In this document: positions 28,715 to 37,232 of the stretch, piece by piece | Layout of the letters: every line of letters starts with the position of its first letter | Numbering within the stretch: the first letter of the stretch is position 1 | Origin: Pseudomonas sp. HR96 | GTDB lineage: Bacteria; Pseudomonadota; Gammaproteobacteria; Pseudomonadales; Pseudomonadaceae | Assembly (NCBI RefSeq): GCF_034059295.1 | Contig: NZ_CP139141.1 | Span: 4,385,001-4,449,000 of the forward strand | Direction of reading: 5' to 3' | Length of the DNA stretch: 64,000 nucleotides | Notes under the pieces: generated by a model | Database searches by the model: none | Told to the model about the DNA's origin: nothing | What the model saw: the letters and a program-made list of their open reading frames with translations, nothing else | Translations under genes and position numbers: made by a program

Positions 28715-29056
28715 TCAGACCGGCTTGCGCGGCAGCTCGTGCTTGACGCCCCAACCCTCGATCTCGCCGCCCAGGGGTTCGATGACCGCTTCGAAGTCAT
28801 GTTCGAATTCGCCTATACCTCCATACGTGGCGTACATGAGTTTGCTCAGTTCCAGATGCCATGCCCCATCATCGCGCTCGCTGACCTGGGCGTTGAGCGA
28901 TTCGCCACGAAATTTCCCCGCCGCCTTGCGGGCACGGTCTTCGTCGGGGAAGGTGGCATAGAACTCGATGGGGTGAATGCGGGCGAAGTCGAAACCGCCC
29001 TCTTTCATGCGGCGTAGCACGTGGGTGCTGATGTCTTCTTGATGGGCTGTGCTCAT
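28715..29056 (-). CDS. RraB-like regulator of ribonuclease E
   Basis: A 113-residue protein of the RraB (DUF1260) family. RraB binds RNase E and inhibits RNA cleavage, altering mRNA turnover. Conserved features are the GGFDFARIHPIEFYATFPDE region and EPLGGEIEGWGVK at the C terminus. The family assignment is from these motifs; whether it inhibits RNase E here is not known. Confidence 0.82.
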   Translation of the reverse strand: MSTAHQEDISTHVLRRMKEGGFDFARIHPIEFYATFPDEDRARKAAGKFRGESLNAQVSERDDGAWHLELSKLMYATYGGIGEFEHDFEAVIEPLGGEIEGWGVKHELPRKPV

Positions 29057-29214
29057 GAATCGTCCTCCTCACGTTTAACGACGGATAGACTTTCAATACT
29101 GCGGGGAAACGTCAGCCGACGGCATGCACGTATCCCTTTCATCCACGACGACGGTGGCTGGCTTCAAGCGGACAGGACAGGATGATGACCATCCGCCTGC
29201 AGAGTAACGCGGGG

Positions 29215-29240
29215 TTGGCGCCAGTGCCAGCTGGCGCCAA
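29215..29240. repeat. Perfect 10-6-10 hairpin
   Basis: TTGGCGCCAG and CTGGCGCCAA flank TGCCAG, just downstream of the 79-residue small gene. A-run or T-run flanks lie only on the wrong side for intrinsic termination, so its function is unclear. Confidence 0.5.
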
Positions 29241-29249
29241 AAAAACGTT

Positions 29250-29489
29250 TCAGGCAACCGCCTCGGCAATGTCAGTGATTGCCACGGCGTTTTGCGCCTT
29301 GAGGGTCCGGGCCGTGGGGGCAGAGTCGCGACCCTCGAAATCGTTGAGGTCCAACTCGGCGGTTACCGGAAACAATCGGGCACGAACCAGCTGGGCCGCC
29401 TCTTCGATGGAGGGGCAATCGGCGAACTCGACGTCCATCTCACGGGCAACGCCATCTTGATCGCTGTAGCTGATTTTCCACTGTTTCAT
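29250..29489 (-). CDS. Small conserved hypothetical protein
   Basis: A 79-residue protein without recognised domain. It starts MKQWKISYSDQDGVAREMDVEF and reads as a small alpha/beta protein. The ATG at 29489 has GAGGAG about 9 bases upstream; a longer frame upstream is not supported. It lies between the RraB-like gene and the sulfatase gene, all on the minus strand. Confidence 0.7.
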   Translation of the reverse strand: MKQWKISYSDQDGVAREMDVEFADCPSIEEAAQLVRARLFPVTAELDLNDFEGRDSAPTARTLKAQNAVAITDIAEAVA

Positions 29490-29621
29490 TGTTGTGTATC
29501 TCCTCGTCTGGAAGATCGGAGTGGTGCGGCTTACAACAATCTTGACCGAGGGGTGGGGGGTTCGTTCAGGTGGGGTGCTCAAAGGCAGGAAGGTTCGAAT
29601 CTGCAGCTGGGAGAGGGCCGC

Positions 29622-29760
29622 GCGCGGGGCCTGATCGCGGGCTTCGCGCGCTCCTACGCGGGTTTCGAACGTGCCGTTCCAGGGCGCCTATTGGTCGAAA
29701 CAAGCGGAGCGCGCGAAGCCCGCGATAGGCCGCACGGGGGCTTCGCTCCGGCCCCCCGTG
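29622..29760. repeat. Large REP-type inverted repeat (BIME-like)
   Basis: A 21-base perfect inverted repeat (ATCGCGGGCTTCGCGCGCTCC, shown in part) flanks about 60 bases at roughly 29634-29735, and additional CG-rich hairpin sequence lies to 29760. The arms contain the GCGGGCTTCGCG core of Pseudomonas REP elements. It is in the gap between two minus-strand genes. Confidence 0.7.
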
Positions 29761-29782
29761 CAAGCCCACAACCTGAAAAGGT

Positions 29783-31861
29783 TTACTTGGACGGCTCCAC
29801 CCCAGCGGTGTTGTCCAGCAGGCTCTTGGTCGCCGTCTGGATGAACGAGTCGAGCTTGCGCCGCAGGTCCGGGATGTCCGGGGCGTCGATGATCTCGGCC
29901 TTGGGCGTACGGCCCAGCTCGTAGCGGTAGAGTTTGGGCGGCATGTCCTTGGGTTCGACCAGGATGCGGTCACCGGAAACAATCGCCACGGTCTGCTCGT
30001 TGCCCGAAGGCTTGATCACGCCGAAGCCCTTGTCGCCATCCGGCAGGTTGAGCAGGTCGCGGCCCCAGCACTGGTTGCGGTTCTCGCCGCCGAGGCGGCC
30101 CATGATGGTCGGCACGATGTCGATCTGCGTGCCCACGGTGTGGCTGACGGCGCCGAACTTGTCTTGGATGCCGGGCGCGATCATCAGCATGGGCACGTTG
30201 AAGCGGCCCAGGTCCATTTCGGTGATCTGCTGATCGTTGCCGAAACCATGGTCGCCGACCAGGATGAACAGCGTGTCCTTGAAGTAGGCCTCCTTGCGCG
30301 CCTTCTCGAAGAATTGGCCCACTGCCCAGTCGGCATAGCGCATGGCGGTCAAGTGCTGGTTGAGCGAACCCTTGTCGGTCACCGGTGGTACCGGCAGGTC
30401 CTTGGGCAGGGCGTACGGGGTGTGATTGGACAGGGTCTGCAGCAGTGCATAGAACGGCTTGCCGGTCTTCTCGCGGGCAATCAGCTCCTGGTTGCCACGG
30501 TCGAACATGTCCTGGTCAGACACGCCCCAGGTCGGGTCGGAGAACACCGGGTTGATGAAGTCATTGCGCCCGATGAAGGTGGTCATGCCCTGGTTGCTGA
30601 AGAACCCGGACTGGTTGTCCCAGGCGAAGTCGCCGTTGTACACGTAGACGTCGTCATATTTGCGCCGGCTCAGCAGCGCCGGCAGGCCGGACAACTTGTG
30701 CGCGCCTTCCGGGGTTTGCATCAGGTATTCGAAACCGGGCAGGTTGGGGAAGCAGCCCATGGTGGCGAACATGCCCTGGTGCGTGTGGGTACCATTGGAA
30801 AAGAAGCGGTCGAACAGCAGGCCCTGCTTAGCCAGCTGGTCGAACGCCGGGGTGATGTTGGACTCGTCGCCCAGCGCACCGACCGAATGGCCGGCGAAGC
30901 TTTCCATGAGGATCACCACCACATTCTTGATCGGCAGGGTGTTCTGCTCCGGCGGCGTGGTGTCGCGGCGTACTGCAGCGGTGTCCGGGTCAACCAGCTT
31001 GTCGTTGACCGTCAGCAGCATGTCGCGCACGGTCTGCTGGGCCTCGGCAGGCGGCAGAGTGCCCTTCCAGATATTGTCGCGGTCGTCGGACATCCGGCTT
31101 TTGGCAGCGTTGATCAGTTGCAGCGTGCCGTTGAGGCCCAACTGGTTGGCGAAATTGGAGTCGGTGGTATAGGCATCACCCCAACGCAGCGGCGGGCCCT
31201 GGCGCAGGGTACCGCGGCCGGCCAGCACGATGATCGCGAGCACCAAAACCATCACGCCGATGCGCAGGTACCAGGGCGCCAGGCTGGCGCGAGCCAGTGT
31301 GGCATCGGCGTGGACGCCGCGCGGCCGGGTCAGGCGATCGATGCCTTTGAACACCAGGCTCAGCAGCCAGGTGACGATGACCCAGGCCAGCAGGTAGCGC
31401 ACCACCGGGTAGCCGTACCAGAGCATGCTCAGAACGGTTTTCGGGTCTTCCTTGACGTACTGGAACACCAGGCCGTTGAGACGCTGGTGGAACTCGCGAT
31501 AGAAGTCCATTTCCATCAGGCCGAGGAACAGCATGATGCTCGAGGTGAGGGTCAGCCAGAAACGCCACAGCCCGCGCAGCGCCATCAGGCCGGGCAGCAG
31601 CATGGCCAGGGCCAGCGGAATCAGGGTGTAGACAACCAGGCGCAGGTCGAAACGCAAGCCGTTGCCAAAGGCCTCGACGAAGGTCGAGGCCGGGGTCGAC
31701 TGGATCATTTCCCGGTTGTAGGCCAACAGGGCCAGGCGCAGCAGGCTGAGCAGCAGCATGATGGCGGCGCCGCTGAGCAGCATGTAGGCGAGATGCGATT
31801 TGATGGTCGGTGGCGGGCGTTGCAAGCCGCGCTTCTGACCCAAGGCGTCCGGTTTGGCCAT
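29783..31861 (-). CDS. Inner-membrane LTA synthase-type sulfatase/phosphoglycerol transferase
   Basis: A 692-residue membrane protein with about five N-terminal transmembrane helices (about 25-45, 68-92, 98-115, 150-172, 200-220) and a large periplasmic alkaline-phosphatase-fold domain. The nucleophile Thr lies in FFSNGTHTHQGMF, with metal-binding HTPY and GDHGFG motifs. LTA-synthase-like proteins transfer phosphoglycerol or modify glucans or lipids; in Gram-negative bacteria OpgB-like roles occur. The specific substrate is not known. The start at 31861 (MAKPDALGQKRG) is the best of several. Confidence 0.85.
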   Translation of the reverse strand: MAKPDALGQKRGLQRPPPTIKSHLAYMLLSGAAIMLLLSLLRLALLAYNREMIQSTPASTFVEAFGNGLRFDLRLVVYTLIPLALAMLLPGLMALRGLWRFWLTLTSSIMLFLGLMEMDFYREFHQRLNGLVFQYVKEDPKTVLSMLWYGYPVVRYLLAWVIVTWLLSLVFKGIDRLTRPRGVHADATLARASLAPWYLRIGVMVLVLAIIVLAGRGTLRQGPPLRWGDAYTTDSNFANQLGLNGTLQLINAAKSRMSDDRDNIWKGTLPPAEAQQTVRDMLLTVNDKLVDPDTAAVRRDTTPPEQNTLPIKNVVVILMESFAGHSVGALGDESNITPAFDQLAKQGLLFDRFFSNGTHTHQGMFATMGCFPNLPGFEYLMQTPEGAHKLSGLPALLSRRKYDDVYVYNGDFAWDNQSGFFSNQGMTTFIGRNDFINPVFSDPTWGVSDQDMFDRGNQELIAREKTGKPFYALLQTLSNHTPYALPKDLPVPPVTDKGSLNQHLTAMRYADWAVGQFFEKARKEAYFKDTLFILVGDHGFGNDQQITEMDLGRFNVPMLMIAPGIQDKFGAVSHTVGTQIDIVPTIMGRLGGENRNQCWGRDLLNLPDGDKGFGVIKPSGNEQTVAIVSGDRILVEPKDMPPKLYRYELGRTPKAEIIDAPDIPDLRRKLDSFIQTATKSLLDNTAGVEPSK

Positions 31862-32020
31862 GTCGGGGAAGGATCCGTAGTGTTTTTTGAATTGAAGGGT
31901 GCGATACAGCGGCGCACATCTTACAGAGCCGGCGATTGTCAGGGATGAAATGTGAAAAAGTTGTTGAGATTTCGCGACTGATTTGCCGACAACCCGGCTG
32001 GGCAACACCCGGAAACAAAA

Positions 32021-32047
32021 CCGCCGCCAGCGAGGGGCTGGCGGCGG
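32021..32047 (-). terminator. Terminator after the PLD nuclease N-terminal gene
   Basis: CCGCCGCCAGC and GCTGGCGGCGG form an 11-base stem; on the minus strand it is followed by a GTTTTGTTT tail. Confidence 0.8.
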
Positions 32048-32078
32048 TCAGGTGTGACGCGAAGAGCGGGGATCGGCG

Positions 32079-32270
32079 TTACAGTCGAACGTTGCCGCGC
32101 GGTCCGGCGATGGCCCAGATGATCAAGCCCAACACCGGCAGCAACAGGATCAGCAGGACCCACAGCACTTTCATGCCGACCTCGGCGGAGCTTTTGAACA
32201 CGTTGATGATGGCCCAGATATCCAGGGCAAGAATGATCAGGCCGACCAGGCTATTGAAGGTAGAACCCAT
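32079..32270 (-). CDS. PLDc_N (DUF3784-type) small membrane protein
   Basis: A 63-residue protein with two transmembrane helices, with the conserved LVGLIILALDIWAIINV and LWVLLILLLPVLGLIIWAIAGPRG motifs of the phospholipase-D nuclease N-terminal-like family. Function unknown. A GGAG lies about 8 bases upstream of the ATG. Confidence 0.82.
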   Translation of the reverse strand: MGSTFNSLVGLIILALDIWAIINVFKSSAEVGMKVLWVLLILLLPVLGLIIWAIAGPRGNVRL

Positions 32271-32382
32271 GAGACTGCTCCAGAGGATGAATTGCCATCA
32301 TTAGGATAGCGGCCGCAGGCAAGGGTTCCATGAACACTTGCCTCTGCGCAGTGGTGCGCCCCTTCCACCTCGGCCCTTCACA

Positions 32383-32925
32383 CTACTGATGCACCGCGAT
32401 CTTCAACGCCTCCAACGCCACCGCCGCATCGATCTGCAGCCCGGCGCACAGCTCCAGCACCCGCGGCACGTCCTCGCCGAACACCAGCACCACTTGCAAT
32501 TCGTCATCCAGCAGCCGGCTGAAGTTGACCAGGGTGTAGCCACCGCGGTCCTGGCTCAACGCACTCATCTGCACCTGGATGCGATTCAGCGCGGTCAACG
32601 CTTGGGCCTTGGCCAACTGCTTGGGCTTGAGATTGAAGGCAACCCCGGGGCCGAACGAGTCGATGATCTGGGCCAGCAAGTCGGTGTAGGTGTCGGCCTG
32701 AAACAGCACGGTGTCAGGCAGGCTGCCGACTACTACCCATTCGCCGAGGCTGATCGGGAAACTGTCGTCGTAGTTGATATCGGCATTGGCGGCGAGAAAG
32801 GCCTGGGGATCGGCATAGGCCTGGCTGGCTTCATCGGCGATGCGCAGGATCGCCTCTTCGGCCAGGCAGCCCGAGCTGATCTTGCCAATCAGCTCGACGA
32901 GTTGTTGCTTCATATCGGTGGGCAT
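32383..32925 (-). CDS. Conserved hypothetical protein
   Basis: A roughly 180-residue acidic soluble protein without recognised family. The two possible starts are ATG 32925 and ATG 32913; an upstream ATG at 32958 is less likely. Two Leu-rich helices and a beta-strand pattern suggest a compact globular fold. It ends close to the PLDc_N gene on the same strand. Confidence 0.65.
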   Translation of the reverse strand: MPTDMKQQLVELIGKISSGCLAEEAILRIADEASQAYADPQAFLAANADINYDDSFPISLGEWVVVGSLPDTVLFQADTYTDLLAQIIDSFGPGVAFNLKPKQLAKAQALTALNRIQVQMSALSQDRGGYTLVNFSRLLDDELQVVLVFGEDVPRVLELCAGLQIDAAVALEALKIAVHQ

Positions 32926-32994
32926 GGGCGCCGGCCTGATGCGGGAAAGGGCGCGCATGATAGCGGCTATCGCGCCCTCGAAGTAGCATCAGCC

Positions 32995-33519
32995 TCAATG
33001 GACCAGACGCTGCAGCTGCGCGGCGGTGTCGTTGGCCCCCATGGCCTGGGCGGCGCCCAGCGCAGTGATGCCCTTGGCGTCCCGGGTCTCGGGGTTGGCA
33101 CCGTGGCTGAGCAGGTAGTCGACGATGGCCACGCGGTTGAACATCGCAGCCATCATCAGCGCGGTACGACCATCGCCCGCCGAGCCTTCGACCTGGGCAC
33201 CATGCTCGACCAGCAACTGCACCACAGCCAGGTCGCCTTTGAAGGCGGCACCAGCAATCGGGCTCTGGCCGTTGTCATTGCGGATCTCCGGATCGGCCTG
33301 ATGCTGCAACAGCACCCGCACTGCCTCCTGATGGCCGTGATAGCTGGCCAGCATCAACAAGGTGTCGCCTTTGTGGTTGCGCAGGTTGGCTGGCAAACCG
33401 TTCTGCAGCAGACGCTCGAGCATCTGCGCATCGCCCTTGCGCGCCACGTCGAACACCTCGGCGGCAAATTGAGCGGTTTCGTCGTCGGTCATCTGCCGGG
33501 CATCTTGCATGGTGGACAT
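32995..33519 (-). CDS. Ankyrin-repeat protein
   Basis: A 174-residue protein made of about four ankyrin repeats: NHKGDTLLMLASYHGHQEAV, NDNGQSPIAGAAFKGDLAVV and DGRTALMMAAMFNRVAIVDYL are visible. The ATG at 33519 has AGGAG 7 bases upstream. Ankyrin proteins mediate protein binding. No signal peptide was found. In other Pseudomonas an ankyrin gene is sometimes paired with catalase, but no such partner is here. Confidence 0.85.
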   Translation of the reverse strand: MSTMQDARQMTDDETAQFAAEVFDVARKGDAQMLERLLQNGLPANLRNHKGDTLLMLASYHGHQEAVRVLLQHQADPEIRNDNGQSPIAGAAFKGDLAVVQLLVEHGAQVEGSAGDGRTALMMAAMFNRVAIVDYLLSHGANPETRDAKGITALGAAQAMGANDTAAQLQRLVH

Positions 33520-33837
33520 GTGAATCTCCTGGGCCGCTGCTTGGCTGAAGGTGTGAAGAATGACGCCAGTCTCGCCAAACCCTGACCACATCTCCAACTG
33601 GCGTTGGCTATCGGTGCACTGCATGGAATTAATGAGCCTTGTGAGGTCATAGACAGTACAAGCGCCGCAAAAATTTCCTCGCCCGACCTCTCCACTGCCA
33701 TCCTTTTGTCAGCTGCCCATTCGCGCTCCGCTCATATTGCAGGGTGCCTGGTGGCCGTTCATGCAAAATGCACGAGACGTAAAAATTCGCACACTCATAA
33801 ATTACTGATTTTAAAGGGTTTTTTATTTTACAAAAGC

Positions 33838-33853
33838 TGGCACGTTGACTGCA
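33838..33853 (+). promoter_or_regulatory. Near-consensus sigma-54 promoter
   Basis: TGGCACGTTGACTGCA has GG at minus-24 and GC at minus-12, 10 bases apart, matching TGGCAC-N5-TTGC(A/T). It is about 44 bases before the DUF3509 start, and an A/T-rich stretch with a T6 run lies just upstream (33808-33834), where IHF could bind. The gap 33520-33837 otherwise shows no gene. Confidence 0.7.
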
Positions 33854-33896
33854 CTCCTTACTCACAAGTCTGCCAACCTAGAGTCAGGAGCTTTCC

Positions 33897-34175
33897 ATGA
33901 ACTTCCTTCAAGAAAAATTCGCATCCGTTTTCGCTGAATACGATGTCGTCACCCAGCCTCGCCCAGACGGCGCCGTGCTGCTGACCCTGCGTGATGGCGA
34001 AGGCAAGCAGATCCGCCGCTCGATTTCCTACGCTCAGCTCAATACCCCGGAACAACTGTCCTGGGTGATCAGCGCTATCCGCCGCGACCTTGCCGGCCAG
34101 GCGAGCGAACTGCCAGCCATCAGCCTGCTGCAAAGCCAGAACCGTTTCGCCCTGCCGACCTATCACTCGGCCTGA
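33897..34175 (+). CDS. DUF3509 small protein
   Basis: A 92-residue protein of the Pseudomonas DUF3509 family, recognised by the N terminus MNFLQEKFASVFAEYDVVTQPRPDG and the RRSISYAQL segment. Function unknown. AGGAGC is well placed before the ATG. The sigma-54 promoter suggests control by nitrogen, flagellar, or another enhancer-dependent signal. Confidence 0.88.
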   Translation: MNFLQEKFASVFAEYDVVTQPRPDGAVLLTLRDGEGKQIRRSISYAQLNTPEQLSWVISAIRRDLAGQASELPAISLLQSQNRFALPTYHSA

Positions 34176-34352
34176 TCTCGCGCAGACTTTTTGCAGGGCC
34201 TGCTTCTCATTGATGAGTGGGGCCCTGTGAAGTCGAGCAGCGATTCAAGACCCGCCTTCACACATTCTGACAGCCAGTGCGGCGAACGGTTCACAGGCAC
34301 GTTACGCGACCCGTGATCCACTGCATGCTGGCCCTGCGTCAATGCCGGCCGT

Positions 34353-34898
34353 TCAGGCTTCGAGCGTAGCGAACAGACTGGCGATCTCCTCGCCGGTGAA
34401 TTGCATCCCCTCCCCCTCCTGGGCATGACCCAGCCAAATGGCGACATAATGCGCCGCTTCACCCATGTCCAGCCAATGCGCCGTGCCCGCAGGAATAGTC
34501 AGTGCATCGTTCTGCTCGCAGAGCAAGCCGTAGACATACTCGCCAATGTGCAGGTAGACCAGGCCGCGCCCGGCCGCCCACACCCGGGTATGGGCATGGG
34601 GCAGGCGATGCTCGCCACGCAGCCGCGCGCGCCACTCCGGGTTCTGGGGATGTTCGCGGTTAGCACGCCCCACGTGCAGATGGGTATAGCCCGCCGCCTG
34701 GTTCAAGCGGTCGATGCACGACTGGTACGCAGCGGCAATGTCCGCATCACCGCTTTCACGCGTGATCGGCGCCTGGGGTTGCCAGCGGACCAGAGTCACG
34801 CCCAGTTCGGCGAGAGTGGCGGCCATGTCTTCAAGGTGCGTCAGCACCTTGTTTGGCAACTGCGGGCTGCTTTGGTGGTAGACCGTCAGGTAGCCCAT
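34353..34898 (-). CDS. Acireductone dioxygenase-like cupin with altered metal site
   Basis: A 181-residue protein clearly like MtnD of the methionine salvage pathway (N terminus LTVYHQSSP, LRGEHRLPHAH, LCEQNDALTIPAGTAHWLDMGE). In MtnD the metal is bound by a His-x-His-x3-Glu set plus a later His. Here the first His (in EHR) and the last His (AGTAHW) remain, but the second His is Leu and the Glu is His, with an extra His nearby (LPHAHTR). Activity on acireductone is therefore doubtful. It lies 4 bases after the aroC stop. Confidence 0.8.
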   Translation of the reverse strand: MGYLTVYHQSSPQLPNKVLTHLEDMAATLAELGVTLVRWQPQAPITRESGDADIAAAYQSCIDRLNQAAGYTHLHVGRANREHPQNPEWRARLRGEHRLPHAHTRVWAAGRGLVYLHIGEYVYGLLCEQNDALTIPAGTAHWLDMGEAAHYVAIWLGHAQEGEGMQFTGEEIASLFATLEA

Positions 34899-34902
34899 GC
34901 CG

Positions 34903-36000
34903 TCATTCCTCGAATTGACCCAGCACCGGCGTGGTGACCCGTACGTCGGCGTTCTGCCCGCGATGGCGAAGGAAGTGGTCCATCAGCACGATGGCCATCA
35001 TTGCCTCGGCGATCGGCGTGGCGCGAATGCCGACGCAGGGGTCGTGGCGCCCTTTGGTGATGACCTCCACCGGCTGCCCGGCAACGTCGATGGAACGGCC
35101 GGGCGTGGTGATGCTGGACGTCGGCTTGAGCGCCAGGTGGGCAATGATCGGCTGGCCGGAGGAGATCCCGCCCAGCACGCCACCGGCGTTGTTGGAGAGA
35201 AAACCTTGCGGCGTCAGCTCATCACGGTGCTCGGTCCCGCGCTGGGCGACCGAGGCGAATCCGGCGCCGATTTCCACGCCCTTGACCGCGTTGATACTCA
35301 TCAAGGCGTGGGCCAGGTCGGCGTCGAGCCGGTCGAAGATCGGCTCGCCCAGCCCCGGCTTGACGCCTTCGGCTACCACGGTGATCTTTGCCCCGACTGA
35401 ATCCTGGTCGCGGCGCAGCTGATCCATGTAGGCCTCAAGCTCCTCCACCTTGTCCGGGTCAGGGCTGAAGAAGGCATTGTCCTCCACGCTATCCCAGCTC
35501 TTGAAAGGAATTTCAATGGGGCCCAGCTGGCTCATGTAGCCGCGAATGACAATGCCTTGGGCGGCGAGAAATTTCTTCGCGATGGCGCCGGCGGCCACGC
35601 GCATGGCGGTTTCCCGCGCCGAACTGCGGCCACCGCCGCGGTAATCGCGCTCGCCGTATTTGTGGTGATAGGTGTAGTCGGCATGAGCCGGGCGGAACAG
35701 GTCCTTGATGGCCGAGTAGTCCTTGGACTTCTGGTCGGTGTTGCGAATCAGCAGGCCGATGGAGGTGCCGGTGGTGCGCCCCTCGAACACCCCGGAGAGA
35801 ATTTCCACTTCGTCCGGTTCCTGACGCTGGGTGGTGTACCGGCTGGTGCCGGGCTTGCGCCGGTCAAGGTCACGCTGCAGGTCGGCCACGCTCAGTTCCA
35901 GCCCCGGCGGGCAGCCGTCGACGATGGCCACCAGGGCCGGACCGTGGCTCTCGCCAGCGGTGGTGACTGTGAACAGCTTGCCGTAGGTATTGCCGGACAT
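34903..36000 (-). CDS. aroC: Chorismate synthase AroC
   Basis: The 365-residue last enzyme of the shikimate pathway, making chorismate from EPSP with reduced FMN. The signatures [32 protein letters not shown] and [19 protein letters not shown] are visible. It is followed 4 bases later by the acireductone dioxygenase-like gene, implying coexpression. Preceding neighbours run in the opposite direction. Confidence 0.97.
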   Translation of the reverse strand: MSGNTYGKLFTVTTAGESHGPALVAIVDGCPPGLELSVADLQRDLDRRKPGTSRYTTQRQEPDEVEILSGVFEGRTTGTSIGLLIRNTDQKSKDYSAIKDLFRPAHADYTYHHKYGERDYRGGGRSSARETAMRVAAGAIAKKFLAAQGIVIRGYMSQLGPIEIPFKSWDSVEDNAFFSPDPDKVEELEAYMDQLRRDQDSVGAKITVVAEGVKPGLGEPIFDRLDADLAHALMSINAVKGVEIGAGFASVAQRGTEHRDELTPQGFLSNNAGGVLGGISSGQPIIAHLALKPTSSITTPGRSIDVAGQPVEVITKGRHDPCVGIRATPIAEAMMAIVLMDHFLRHRGQNADVRVTTPVLGQFEE

Positions 36001-36161
36001 GCAGGACGCTCCGCGAAATCAGCCAAAACAATCAAGGCCGGCCAGTATACGCAGGCGCAAGCGTGACTTCATCTTTCCAGACCGAACGATGGGTCAGGCT
36101 GTCAGTCCTATCCGGACCTACAGCGGCCATGCGGCCGTCACTTGAATCTACAGGCGGTACG

Positions 36162-37115
36162 ATGTTGCGGTTGCTCGGCTTTGTTTTGTGCCTGTTCACC
36201 AGCCTGGCCCAGGCGGCTCCCGCAGTGCTGCAGCGCCCTGTCGAGCTGGCGGTAGACGGCGGTGCCGGCCAGTTGCACGGCACCTTGATGCTGCCCGCAG
36301 CCGATCACCCGGTGCCGGTGGTGCTGATCATCGCCGGCTCGGGACCCACCGACCGCGATGGCAACAACACGGACGGCGGCCGCACCGACAGCCTCAAGCG
36401 CCTGGCGATTCTACTGTCGCGCAACGGCATTGCCAGCGTGCGCTACGACAAGCGCGGCGTGGCGACCGGCCGTGCCGTCACCCCGGACGAACGCAACCTG
36501 AGCCTGGACAGCTACGTGGCCGACGCCGTGAGCTGGGGCAGACAACTCAGGCAGGATTCGCGTTTTGGCCCGCTGATCATGCTGGGCCATAGCGAAGGCG
36601 CCCTGGTGGCCGCCCTCGCCGCCCCGGATGCCGGCGCCAGCGCGGTGATCTCCCTGGCCGGCAGCGGCCGGCCGATCGACCAGGTGCTGCGCGAGCAGAT
36701 CCGCGAGCAGCTGCCGCCACCGCTGGTGCTGCGCAGCGACCAGATCATCGAACGGCTCAAGGCCGGGCAATTCGACACCGAGGTGCCCGCCGAGCTGCAG
36801 GTGGTGTTTCGCCCCAGCGTGCAGCCCTACCTGGTCTCCCTGCTGCGGCAGAACCCGGCGACCGCTTTCGCCCGCCTGCACATGCCCGCGCTGATCGTGC
36901 AGGGGCGCAACGACATGCAGGTCGGCGTCGCCGACGCCGACGCCCTCAAGGCCGCCAAGCCCGACGCCCAGCTGGTGCTGATCGACGGCATGAACCACGT
37001 CCTGCGCATCGTCCCTCGCGAGGTGCGCGCCCAGCGTGCCTCCTACGAAAATCCCGAACTGCCGCTGGCCGACGAGCTGGGTCGAGTTTTGGTGGGGTTC
37101 ATCAAGAAGGTTTGA
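36162..37115 (+). CDS. Secreted alpha/beta hydrolase
   Basis: A 317-residue esterase/lipase-type hydrolase with a cleavable signal peptide (MLRLLGFVLCLFTSLAQAAPA). The nucleophile Ser is in LGHSEGALV near residue 148, an oxyanion region IIAGSGPTDRDGNN precedes it, and the late His is in GMNHVLR. The start at 36162 gives the signal peptide. The substrate is not known; cell location is probably periplasmic. Confidence 0.87.
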   Translation: MLRLLGFVLCLFTSLAQAAPAVLQRPVELAVDGGAGQLHGTLMLPAADHPVPVVLIIAGSGPTDRDGNNTDGGRTDSLKRLAILLSRNGIASVRYDKRGVATGRAVTPDERNLSLDSYVADAVSWGRQLRQDSRFGPLIMLGHSEGALVAALAAPDAGASAVISLAGSGRPIDQVLREQIREQLPPPLVLRSDQIIERLKAGQFDTEVPAELQVVFRPSVQPYLVSLLRQNPATAFARLHMPALIVQGRNDMQVGVADADALKAAKPDAQLVLIDGMNHVLRIVPREVRAQRASYENPELPLADELGRVLVGFIKKV

Positions 37116-37140
37116 CCACACTCGTCAAATGGCGACCCAA

Positions 37141-37166
37141 CCTGTAGGACCGAGCTTGCTCGGGAA
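37141..37166. repeat. REP-like element
   Basis: CCTGTAGGACCGAGCTTGCT, continuing CGGGAA, is the unpaired copy of the family seen at 45483 and 48576. Confidence 0.7.
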
Positions 37167-37232
37167 AACCTGCGCCGCCCTAAGGTCCTGCGTACCCCAG
37201 CCGATACATTGGCGTGAACGAGGATCGCCCCG

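Noticed and set aside
28715..29056. Toxin-antitoxin reading of the small genes 28.7-29.5 kb
   Set aside because: The larger one has clear RraB motifs, and the 79-residue gene is not adjacent in toxin-antitoxin style.
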